64,000 bases of DNA, from the NCBI GenBank assembly GCA_007449985.2, contig VIIQ02000208.1, positions 105,086 through 169,085 of the forward strand. The letters run 5' to 3'. Shown piece after piece: positions 12,201 through 22,029 of the stretch; within the stretch, counting starts at the first letter, position 1; every line of letters begins with the position of its first letter. Under the pieces are notes generated by a model. That model saw only the letters and a list, made by a program, of their open reading frames with translations, searched no databases and was not told where the DNA came from. This stretch comes from Desmodesmus armatus (lineage: Eukaryota > Chlorophyta > Chlorophyceae > Sphaeropleales > Scenedesmaceae). The translations under genes were made by a program, and so were the position numbers.

Positions 12201-15200
12201 TGTGGCAGCACCGCGCAGCGTCACTGCTGCCAGCGCTGACGGCAGCGCCGGCGGCGGCGGCAGCACTGGGAACCTCCTGAGCATGCTGAGGTCGTCTGTG
12301 GGTATGGGGGTGGCGCGTTCGAGCACCAAGGCTGGGGGGCCCTTTGGGCGGGCGTTTACGGATGATGATGAGGGCTACTCGGATGTTGACGGGATGTCGG
12401 ACCCTTCTAAGCTGATGCAGATGAATGATGCTGACCTGGCAGATGCACGCAGCTGGCTGGTGACCGGTGAGTGCAGCAGGGCACGTTCATCACCACAGTG
12501 AAGTGTGGTGGTACTGCCTGAGTAGTCAGGTGTTTTTATCATGGTTGCTTGGAGATAGCAAGCCTGGCTGGTTTGGTTGTCCTTGACTCGTCCCTTCCTC
12601 CTATGCAAAGTGCACCATATGGTGACAAGGGCACATGATTCCATTCTGCCAGTTGTTTGCATTCTTCTTGCCTCACATCGATCTCGGTGTGGCCCGTGCA
12701 TCTGTCCAATCTACCCTGCCGTTCACCCTCCCCCCCCTCCCCACCACACACCACAGGCCTCAAGCGTTACTTCCACGCCAAGCGCATGGAGGGCCTGCTG
12801 TCAGCGCGGGGCTTGCGCATCCTGGACAACGGCTGTGAGGTGCTGCTGGAGGTGCCGGAGAAGCCCATACACCTCTGGCACATCATCAGGGGGTGAGTGC
12901 ATGTATTTGACCTGAGAGACTTGAGGTACCACAAGTTGGAAGGCCCTGTGGGCGCCCTCATGAGCTTTTGGCTCGCTGGCTAGTGCCGAGGTCGGGACTC
13001 TGTACCCCTCTTGCTGTGCTGTACTGTATAGGACAGCTGTGATTAGGAGGTGGTGCCTGGACATGTTGGGTCCTTGATGCAACCAAAGTATGGCGTGGAG
13101 GTGCCTGGGTGTCTTGCCCGCTTCCTGTGAATCGACTTGTACTTTGAGCACAGTGTGCACATGCGCACTGTGAGGGGCGTGATGCCTGTCGTGCACGGCA
13201 GCAGTGTAGGTCACATCGTCTCAGCCCTGCAAAACGCTCTTAAGACATTGTGTGCTTGCAGGTCGCTCTGTAGTGGTGAATTTATGCTGTGCTGAACTGC
13301 GCTGCGGTCTTTATATATGCGCGCTGCTTGTGAATCCTGCTTGTGGCAGGGACTGCGCCAATGGCACGCTGGTGCGTCTGATCACCTACCTGCTGTTTGG
13401 TTGCCGCCAAGCGTCAGTTGGCATGATGACCTGGGGCTGGGTCGGCCGCTGGCTGGCGTGGCCGCTCAAGGTTGCCGCCAGCATGCTGCAGCGTCCTCTA
13501 AACAAGGTGGGTCTTTCCTTTTGCCAGCATTTCATACAGTGTTCGACGGCAATACTGCTGTTCTTTTCAGTCACATGCAGCTAGGCCGTGTCACTTCCTG
13601 CCATTGTTTGGACCATCTGTTGCCTGCAGCTCTGTTGACACAGTATGATCAGGCACTGATAAGATCAGTGAGTTTCCTTTGCTTCTCTCCTCGGTTGCCA
13701 ACTTGTCGAGCCAGCTGGAGATACAGCAATCTATGCAGCCTCTTCTGTGGCCAGCCGGCTTGATGTTTGTCTCTGGCTGGGCAGGGCCTTACCCTTTGCC
13801 AGGGTCAGGAATCAGGGTCGGGGGCAGGGGCATAGCCCTGGGGCAACTGCTGAGACTACTGCTACTGAGACAAGGCGCCCGGTTGTTTTGCAGGTGCTGC
13901 TGATTTCTGTTGAGGTTGCCATGGAGTACCTGATGGGCCTCACCACCAGCCCACACGTGGAGCAGCTGCAGGTGAACGAGACAGAGGGGGCAGTCAGCAC
14001 TGCATACCAGCCCTGTGGCAGGCGTCCAGCAGGCACAACATGAACTGCAGCAGCTGAGCAGCCGGGGCAGTCAGCACTGTTCTCCAGCCCTTGGGCAGGC
14101 GTTGAGCAGGCATTTTACAAGCTGCAGCAGTTGAGCAACTGGGCGGCGAGTTCAGCAGCTCTGGTGGTGCTGCAGGTGACGTGCCAACATGTTGACACCC
14201 TGCACAGTCTGCACAAAAAAGACATGGCTTCCACATAATCATGAACAGTGGTTGCGTCTGGGGCCAAACATCGCATTCATGGCGTGCAACCCACTTGTTG
14301 CTGTGTCGACGATTGCCTGTTGCTGCAGGAGAATGAGGCGTGGGCTGCTCTGCTTGCAGAGATCAGTGCTGAGGCTGGTCAGGTTGCGCAGTTCCTCATA
14401 GACAGGGAAATTGAGGCGCCCGAGCGCTACAGCGCAGTGCAGAGCTACCGTGTGGCCATGGCCGTCCTCCGACAGCAGCGCCTGTTTGTGGAGGTAAGGG
14501 CCGTGATGATACTTGAAGCATACTCAAATGCACGGCAGGACGGTTGCTGTGATACATGTGATCTGCATCTGTCCATGTGGCACCACGTCTACCTCTGGGG
14601 TATGCTGTGCACCAGGTGCATGATTTTCAATATGCCGCTGCATGCAGCGCTAGTTTCTATTTGAAGGAAGTTGTGAGTCATACCAGCTCATATGTGCCTT
14701 GTGGTCTGGCTGCTGCAGACGCTGTTTGAGTCAGGCATGCTGGACGCTGACCTTGTACAAGGCTTTCAGCATCCTATCGATGTACGGCCGTGCATGCAGT
14801 GCCTCCCTCTATCAGAAACCCATCAACCTTACTGGCCTGTGTGTTTGCATCGCACTGCCTTTTCCCATAGACGCTGTTCGAGTCTGGCATGCTGGAGGCT
14901 TCCGAGACGAGCGCGCTGTCACACCCCATCGAGTCTGCTGAACGGCGGTTGGAGCTGTTGGGTCCTGTGTGGCGGGCCCCCAGTGTGATGGAGGTGATGC
15001 GGCAGCTGCCTTTCCTGCGCGGCCAGCCCCAGTCCATGCTGGACTTCTTCCTCAGGTTGGTTGTGGCCATGCTGGCGATGCACGCTGCAGTGCCATCGAG
15101 CCTGTCAGTATACACGCTGGCTGCCTGTGCAGTTGCAGCTGAGGTGCATGTGTGCATTGTATTGATGGTTTCCTTCCTGCGCGCGGCCAGCCCCAGTCCA

Positions 15201-18200
15201 TGCTGGACGTCTTCCTCAGGTTGGTTGTGGCCATGCTGGCGATGCTTTTTGTCACTGAGATTGTCACCTGCATTGGTGGGACGCACAGAGCGAGATAGGG
15301 TGGGTGGTTATCCTATCCCCCTAGTGCAGTGAAGGAAAAGAGCTGTGCTGATAGGATCGGGGTTAGAGGGGTGGTGTCCACTTGCAGATGCTTGCTGCTG
15401 CAAGCAGCAGCAAGATAGAGTTGAGCCATCAGTCCTGGTCTGCTGTGACCCTCATACACACATGTGCACTAAGTTTGCAGAGCGGCTCACCCTGTCCTGT
15501 TCTACCTTTTCGTGGTGCAGGCATGGCCAGCTGGTGATGCTGGGTAAGGGCAACAACCTGCAGCTGGGCAAGGTGCTGTACGTGGTGCAGTCAGGCATTG
15601 TCAAGGTATGTCGCACGCCCCACAACTTGCATGGCAGTTTCTGTTTGTGTGCTCTGCAGTACACCACATCACTGCTAGCCTAGGGCCACCAGACTCCCTC
15701 TGCAGAGCTGTGGTGCCCCCCTCCCCTCCATCTGTACCCCCCCCCCCCCTTTGCTGCGATGCACACCTGCCTTCCTTGAAAATGCTGCACGGCACAACCT
15801 GTCTTCGGGTCTGATGCAGAGCGTGCATGTGTCATTATTGTCATGCATCAATCAGAGCGGTCTTTTTGGTATGCGTGTGTCAACAGAGGCAAAGTCTGAG
15901 GCATCGCACTAGCACTGCTGTGCCTGTCAAGACGTGGTATTCCACACCACAATGACTTACTACTTGTGTTGGTGCTGTGCTGCAGGTGACGTACAGCCCC
16001 GACCTTGGTGATGTTCAGGAGTACTTCCTGGGCTCTGGCGGGCTGATCAACCTGTACGGCAGCCTCACCGGCGAGAGCATGCCTGGACTGACAGATGCCG
16101 TGGCACAGGTGATTATGTGTCATTGGCTTTATGGGGGTGTGATGGGGTGCGTTTTGTTTGACTTGGGCTCTGGCGGGCTGATCAACCTGTACGGCAGCCT
16201 CACCGGCGAGAGCATGCCTGGACTGACAGACGCCGTGGCACAGGTGATTATGTGTCATTGGCTTTATGGGGGTGTGATGGGGTGCGTTTTGTTTGACTTG
16301 GGCTCTGGCGGGCTGATCAACCTGTACGGCAGCCTCACCGGCGAGAGCATGCCTGGACTGACAGACGCCGTGGCACAGGTGATTATGTGTTTGACTTTGG
16401 GTTGTGATGGGGTGCGTTTTGGTGGGCTGGTCAACCTGTATGGCAGCCTCACCGGCGAGAGCATGCCTGGACTGACAGACGCTGTGGCACAGGTGATTAT
16501 GTGTTTGACTTTATGGGGGTATGATGGGGTGCGTTTTGTTTGACTTGAGCTCTGGCGGGCTGATCAACCTGTACGGCAGCCTCACCGGCGAGAGCATGCC
16601 TGGACTCACAGATGCCGTGGCACAGGTGATTATGTATTTGATCGATCGATCTGGGGGGGGGGGGGGGGGGGGTTGCTCTGACTTCGAGAGGAGGGAGGGA
16701 TGTGACTGGGAGCTTGTCGTGGTGTTGGTGGTGGTGGTGCTGGCTCAGCACTGTGCACAAGTCACTGCAAATCTCCATGCTGGGAATGTCAGTTGCTTGG
16801 CGGTTGGAGGGCTCGGGGGTGGGCAGTTCGTCATGTCATGCACCCATGTATGTGTCTGCATGTATGCGTCTGTCGCAAGCAAGGCAGTGGCCATGCGTCA
16901 CCGACACCGACAGGAACATGCTTTGGAAAGTGCGATGTGACATGCAATATGTGCAGGGTGATGCCTTGGCAAGGGCCCAGTCATGTTCCGCTGCATCAAC
17001 AGGATTATTCATGATGCTACCAGTGATGTTATGAGACCGCCGACCCACAGCCAACAACATGGTGTGGCTGAATTTGTTGTACCAACTGACCCATGGCAAT
17101 CAACACACATGACCCAATGTTTATTTGGGGGGGGGAGGTTGTTACAAGTGGATACTTTCACCGCTGAGTTAAGTTAACCCTAAACCTAACCCTTTGTGCA
17201 CGCACTGTGCAGGGCAATGCACTGGGCAAGGGCCCTGTGCTGTTTTGCCTTGGTGCCAAGGGCCTCAGGAGGCTGGCGGCAGCAGCTGCTGCTGGGGACC
17301 CCGCCTTCCAGCAGCTGGAGCTGGACATGTACAGGCTGGCAGGTACGTGTATGGTTGTGTAGAGACTTGACTGAACAGTGGTGAACATTGAACAGCCTCT
17401 GACTTGCGAATGCAGCCGACACGCATGGCATGTATATGATGCACTTGCAGCTACGTCGCTCAAACATGTTTGCTGTACAGCTGATTGGGGGGGGGGGTGC
17501 ACTTGGATACTTTCATCGCTGGGCTGATGCGTCATTGACTGACTTGTTCTGTCGTCACACATTACTTTTCACCAACTGCAGGTATGTTCCTGATCGAGCG
17601 ACTGAAGCCCCAGCTTGATAGGGAAGCCAGCCAAGCCCTCGCCCGCCTGGCACCCCTCACCACAGCAACTGCTCGTCCCTCCTTTTTTTTGTCTTTCGCC
17701 TCACTTTTCATCACTTTTTGCTGTTGTTCTCACTCAAATTTGGTTTATATAATGGCCCGAGGCCCCTGCCTCTGTCTTACGCTCTCTCAGGACTCTTTGT
17801 CCTCTTGGCACACCCCTCTTTGTACTGACTTGCAGGTCTATTCCTGATTGAGCGGCTGAAACCTCAGCTGGACATGGAAGCCAGCCAAGCCCTGGCCCGC
17901 CTGGCACCCCTTACCACAGCAGGGGCAGGGGGCCACCGCGACAAGCGCAGCTCACGAGCGCAGCGGGCCGCATGGGTGCGGCAGAAGCTGGCGGCGATGC
18001 GTGCCTCTCTGAAGGCTCAGCTGTTGCTGGGGGAACTGCTGGTGCTGTCTGAGGGGCGTCGGTGGTGCAGGATAGCCACGTCATGCTGATGAAGGGCACT
18101 ATCCAGGTGTGTTTGGCATAGGGGATACATATGTAGCTACCGTATAGTGGAACATGCAAGCTACATGCAAGGACCTTTAGGAAGAACACACATCCCATGA

Positions 18201-20232
18201 GGCGTGTGTGTGTTTGTGTTTGACAGGAGGGGGCTGGATGTCGCAGATGCTACAGATCAATGCAGGTGCTGCTACATATCACACTCTCAATCGCTCCCCA
18301 CCCATGTTAAGACCAAGTTGGCCCGCTTCCTGCAGGTCAAGATTGCTGATGAGGCCATCATGTGGCTCCCGCCTTGCTCCTTTGGCAGTCTTTCATGATC
18401 CATCTCCCCCCCCCCCCCCCCTTTTGGATCTCCGAAGCTTCAACTTTTTGTTCATGTCTGCAGGTCAAGGTTGCTGACGAGGCTATCATGGCATAGCAGG
18501 TGCTGGCCACAATATGCATGGCTGCTGCTGATGCCTTCACCTCACTGCCTGCCATTTCCGAAAGGTGGCACTTGATTCCAGCTTTGATAAATCATCGCCA
18601 TGTTTGCTTGCTGCCTGCAGGTCAAGGTTGCTGACGAGGCCATCATGGCACAGCCTGGAACTGCTGACATTGCGCGCTGGATGGCCAACGCGGGGCGGCA
18701 CCAGCACCAGTCCATCCTGCCTTGGTTCTGGGACCTGATGAGCGAGGATGACTTGCAGAGGGCACCAGGTATGCATATGGCTGGTGCTGCCAGCGTGTCC
18801 TGCCTTCATGCTGGGCTTTGTGAGTATAGGATCCTCAGGGGTTGACAGTTGGCACATGAAACGGTTGAACTGGCTGTGTAGAGGGAGCTTCTGGCTTGAC
18901 ACGGTCAGTGGCGTAGTCTGAAGTGAAGATGTCCACGTTGGACGGGGGCTGATGTTGGTCCCTGCAAGGTTTGGCAGCACAATCGGTACGCCTACAGTCT
19001 CATGCATGCCAAAGTTGCACACCGCTCAACACAGATAGACTGGCGCTGCCTTCTGTATGGTTGGACCATGCGGTTTCGTGTTCGCTTTCAATAGTAGACT
19101 GATCATGCGCCCTTGTGCCACCCTGCATGTGCTGTGCCCTCCCTCTGCAGCCGGCACCCCCCAGCAGCCGCTGCCAGTCACCATCTCTGCAGGAGACGAA
19201 GGCGCCACCCTGCTGGTTTGCCCCTCACGCTTCCAGGACGCAGCACAGCACGGCACAGCGGGAGAGCAGCACCCACCAGCCGGCGGCTCCCTACTGCTGC
19301 CACCTGGCCGTGTGTCTGGCCAGGGGCCCGCCCTTCTGAGCCCTTCCCAGGGCGTGGGAGGGCCTCAGGGCGCCCCTGGGGGCTTGCAGCCTCCCGGGGT
19401 GCACTTCGCCCCCCACAGCCCCGGCAGTAACCTGGCACGCATCAGCCCTGTGGTTGGTGGGCGTGTTGGGGCCCAGAAGGGGCTGACAGGTGGTGTGGGG
19501 AGCCCGGTTGGGCGGCCAGGGGCGAACAGATCGGCGCAGAACACCTACAGCCGCCGCAGCATGGCGGCGGCGGTGGCGGCTGCAGATGCTCTGATGGACC
19601 CTCTGCCTGGGTGCTCAGCGGCAGCGCCTCGCTCAGCGGCAGCAGGAGGTGCTGGTGGCGTAGGAGGGGGGCTGGGCCGCCTGAGTCCTGTGCCAGTGGT
19701 GTCGAGGGTTAGTCCCTCTGCAGGGTCTCTCACAGCAGCAGGGGGGCTGCGGGGCGTTCCAATCACGCATCAGCAGGGTCAGGCAACACGTTCAGCGGCC
19801 GGTGGAAGCGGGGGTGGGACAGATGGGCTGCCGAGCCTGCAGCGCACCAGTTCAAACGCCCCACTTGCAGGGGCGCAGGTTGATACTGCGGTGTCCCTTG
19901 GGGTGGACATGAGGGCGGGACCGGTGGGCTCTCTGGGGCTGCAGACAGACCTTGGATCCGCTGCTGCTGCTCAGGTTGGGGTGGGGTGTGTACATGCGGC
20001 GGGCGGCGGCAGTGCTGCAGCAGCAGTGGGCAATGATGCAGATCTGCCATTATCACTTGCAACAGTAGGTGGTGTGTCAGCAGCAGCAGCTGGGGAGGGT
20101 GCTGAGGGGGCGGCTAGGAGGCAGCAGCTGCGAAGGTCTCGGTCGCAGCGGCCGCTGAAAGCGACCGGCGGCGCACAGGGTGGGGAGCGGCACGTGGGCG
20201 GCAGCAGGGGTAGTGCGGGGCAGCGTGGCTAA
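1640..20232 (+). CDS. SOS1: SOS1-type plasma-membrane Na+/H+ antiporter (26 exons)
   Basis: A cation/proton antiporter of the CPA1 family that would export Na+ in exchange for H+. The model has 26 phase-matched exons and encodes about 2,451 residues, roughly twice the plant SOS1 length. It shows a hydrophobic N-terminus like a signal sequence, a membrane domain (about residues 50-545) with conserved STDAVAIV, EGESLLND and GLRG motifs, a very long disordered Gln/Ala/Ser/Gly insert (about 546-1598), and a C-terminal part that aligns by eye with the plant SOS1 helical and cyclic-nucleotide-binding-like region (GIVK, LTGES, ERLKPQL, LMKGTIQ). A low-complexity tail ends at TAA 20230-20232. The plant STDP motif has Ala in place of Pro here. 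Exon 24 carries a frameshift. Many introns hold truncated copies of the adjacent exon ends. The family is secure; the N-terminal exon and the insert are less certain. Confidence 0.88.
3331..3440 (+). repeat. Truncated acceptor-side copy of antiporter exon 4
   Basis: About 100 bases covering the intron end and the first 60 bases of exon 4 recur here, roughly 150 bases upstream of the real exon (3482-3575). The copied acceptor is at 3373-3374 and is followed by the same SFVQ codons, then the frame diverges. Only the second copy continues into the STDAVAIV motif. Confidence 0.75.
5468..5565 (+). repeat. Dispersed repeat with CTAGCATGCTAG palindrome, copy 1
   Basis: This intron segment contains a TAGTCTAGCATGCTAGAC core followed by ATGCACACCCCT and, after a diverged stretch, GTGGTTCTCCATGGGCGTAGT. 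The same order of blocks recurs at 55434-55523, also just inside an intron. The shared blocks and palindrome suggest a small non-autonomous element, but no terminal inverted repeats were defined. Confidence 0.55.
9940..10560 (+). repeat. 207-208 bp tandem repeat, three copies, across the donor of antiporter exon 13
   Basis: A unit containing TGCAGACGGGGACGGAG and ending in GACAG with a GTGGGTAGG donor occurs three times (anchors 9981, 10188, 10396). The first copy is the real 3' end of exon 13 with its donor at 10075. The next two lie inside the following intron and repeat the donor. A TAG at about 10136 separates copy 1 from copy 2, so reading through would truncate the protein. Confidence 0.8.
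10770..11185 (+). repeat. Three copies of the acceptor of antiporter exon 14
   Basis: The string GCTGCAG followed by GTATGG(C/T)GGCA occurs with exon-start positions 10796, 10993 and 11154. Copies 1 and 2 soon hit stops (the second at a TAATAA), while the third opens into the full exon with PEAEVAEGAPL. Only the third is therefore usable. Confidence 0.8.
14700..15246 (+). repeat. Partial copies on both sides of antiporter exon 20
   Basis: An acceptor-side copy of exon 20 (TLFESGML) starts at 14719, 152 bases before the real start at 14871. A donor-side copy of about 75 bases (15172-15246) repeats the exon end and donor 164 bases after the real donor at 15056. The exon is thus bracketed by truncated versions of its own two ends. 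Confidence 0.75.
16031..16640 (+). repeat. Five-copy 135 bp repeat of the donor half of antiporter exon 22
   Basis: The second half of exon 22 (GLINLYGSLTGESMPGL) with its GTGGCACAG/GTGATTATG donor is repeated five times. Copy starts are 16031, 16166 and 16301, then shorter spacings of 114 and 133 bases. The 135-base unit is a multiple of three, and the frame stays open through copy 4, across what should be intron. Splicing at the first donor (16109) gives the canonical product; later donors would insert 45-residue repeats. Confidence 0.85.
17172..17193 (+). repeat. Interstitial telomere-like tract
   Basis: AACCCTAAACCTAACCCT is a short degenerate run of the plant/algal telomere heptamer, lying just upstream of the acceptor of antiporter exon 23. 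Similar short runs appear elsewhere in introns of this window. Confidence 0.5.
17570..17665 (+). repeat. Truncated acceptor-side copy of antiporter exon 24
   Basis: The exon start at 17582 encodes the same FLIERLKPQLD...EASQALARLAPLTT as the real exon at 17836, 254 bases downstream. The copy has no donor where needed and its frame runs out into intron sequence. It could be an alternative acceptor only if an unseen donor follows. Confidence 0.75.
18051..18060 (+). other. SOS1: Apparent one-base deletion in antiporter exon 24
   Basis: The frame up to LLLGELLVLSEG runs into TGA at 18087-18089. Shifting by one base at the G-run 18053-18056 opens a frame encoding SVVQDSHVMLMKGTIQ. That frame ends exactly at a GT donor (18107) in the phase needed by the next exon, and it matches the plant SOS1 region with a LLLEGFVK-like strand. 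One missing G is the simplest explanation. Confidence 0.75.
18325..18650 (+). repeat. Three copies of the acceptor of antiporter exon 25
   Basis: GCAG followed by the codons for VK(I/V)ADEAIM occurs with exon starts at 18336, 18464 and 18621. Copy 2 has a TAG ten codons in, and copy 1 diverges after nine residues. The third continues to the full exon. The spacings are 128 and 157 bases. Confidence 0.8.
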
Positions 20233-22029
20233 GCACGTGTGGGTGCAGCTATTATGCAGGCTCGAGTTTTGCTGATAGGGTGTGGAGAATGCAGGTAGCT
20301 GTCGCTAGCAGCACATTCTTGTGCTGCAGTGGGGTGTACTGTTCTGCTTCGTGTTTTGTGTTCCGCAAAGTTGATTGTGTCTACAAGTACGCGTATAAAG
20401 GGCGTATCTTGGTGTTGCACGGCAGCCCGAGCTGCTGCTGATGAAGTGCAATGAAGGAGCTTGAGCCCAGGATTTTGCAGATATCACAGCTGGCTCAAGC
20501 TGCTTTGTCCTAATTTATAGCCCATACTATTCCTGTTACTGTCACATGGTTCAGGCTGTGCCTGAACACCCAGTGGGGAGCCGACAAGGCTCGTCAAAGA
20601 ACGCACCAGAGTAAACTATACATCAGCAATACATCAGGGCAGCTGGTGTTGTCAGTAGGCACTCCCTGGTGCTGGCTTAGTGTGTTCATACCACTTCCTT
20701 CAGTGTGGTGTTTGCTTCAGTGTGGTCTTCGCTCTGCACACACTCCTAGGAGCGAGGCGGGGTGCATGATCCTGCACTGTGCTCTTGATCGCACACGCCA
20801 AGGAATTCACAACTTGTGCACTGCTTGTGACCGTGGCAACGCCATTTGTGCATCTGGTGAGGTGGGAGGGTGTTGAAAGGTGTGCGTTGCCAGTCCACTA
20901 GTTGCCAGTACACTAGTTGGGTACATCAGTTAAACAATTAGTTACTGGCATACTTTGATGTTTGTGGTACTGTTGGCTGGCTCGGGTCCACGTAGACTGC
21001 AAGTATGGGCGTCACACATATACACACATCTTATTGTGGGAACAGTAGCCTGCCGCAGATTTTTGGTCATGCGCAGATCAGATTGGCGTGTTTGCTAATT
21101 GTGTGTGCGTCACAGGGCTTGGGTTTTCAGCAAGTGCCCTGCAGGCTGGTGCTATGTTCAGCAAGGCCGTCATCAATTCTTGTCAGCAGTCTCAAGTCAT
21201 GCACCGTCCACAGTGCCATACTGTTTGTTGCATCTTGTTGTGATTCAGTGGTGGTGCTGAGGTGTCTTTGCTTGCGGCTGCTCATGTGTCTGTTCATGGG
21301 AGCCGCCCTGATTTATCAGCTCGCCTTGCAAACTGCGTCATGTGGCTTATCGACGTGTCAATGCAGTACTTGTATACAGGCATATAGGGCTTTTCGAGGG
21401 GATTACTGCAGCAGCATCCTGGTATTTGTTGGCTTGTTCAACTTGTGTAACATCGCTCCCTGTGTGCCAACCGCAGTACATCAGAGTGCGCTGTGGTTTG
21501 CTGTTGCTGCCGCTGGCTGGGCAGGGCACACGTTCCAGGACAGGTGTTGTCTGAATTGTGTGTAGAGTGTAGTACAGGGCCTGGGTGCCTCGCTGGGCTT
21601 CGTCAACTAGACAGTTGCAGCCATGTGAGTGTGACAGGCTGGCAAGTCAAACAGTCACACTAGCGAAGGACGCGCTTGTTCATCCTGAAAAACTCACCCT
21701 CCCTGGTTAACGTGATTAAGTCAAACATAGGCAGCTTGGTACACGGCGAGGACTGCTGTTTGTGGAGAGCACGAAAACAACCTTGGTTCGTGAGGCTCTG
21801 CACAGGTGCGGCACCCACGATCATAGCTGGTCCATCAACTATTACAATCTTTCATTTGATTAGAATGTGTTGATCGCTCCCTCGTATACCTTTCTTGGTC
21901 TGGTGCCACTGCTGCTGTCCCAAGCTGCTGCAGCACTTGTTCAGACCGTGCTGTTACTGTTGCCTTACAGACTGGGACCTTCTGTTTCTAAGGAGGCTTA
22001 TAACAGCAGCTGCAGCAGCGGAGTCCAGC
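20233..22029. other. Intergenic region between antiporter and selenoprotein T
   Basis: No coding exon could be supported. The plus strand is T/G-rich. A frame at 21005-21565 (186 codons) is Cys/Leu/Val-rich with no motif and looks like a by-product of this bias. A good intron 3' end (pyrimidine-rich, CCTTACAG at 21962-21969) precedes the selenoprotein start, so a 5' UTR intron or an extra upstream exon is possible. Confidence 0.45.

Larger units (their letters stand above)
7938..20232 (+). other. SOS1: Exon map of the antiporter cytosolic part (exons 13-26)
   Basis: Exons are 7938-10074, 11154-11280, 11572-12466, 12757-12892, 13350-13506, 13894-13971, 14329-14493, 14871-15055, 15521-15605, 15986-16108, 17213-17342, 17836-18106, 18621-18768 and 19151-20232. 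Exons 13-15 are low complexity (poly-Q, poly-A, poly-S), probably disordered. Exons 19-20 match the helical segment before the nucleotide-binding-like fold of plant SOS1, and exons 21-25 match that fold. Summing all 26 exons and adding the single base apparently lost at 18053-18056 gives a length divisible by three, which supports the whole chain. Confidence 0.8.

Noticed and set aside
21005..21565. 186-codon plus-strand frame before selenoprotein T
   Set aside because: Cys/Leu/Val-rich, no motif, lies in T/G-biased noncoding sequence and has no splice or start support.
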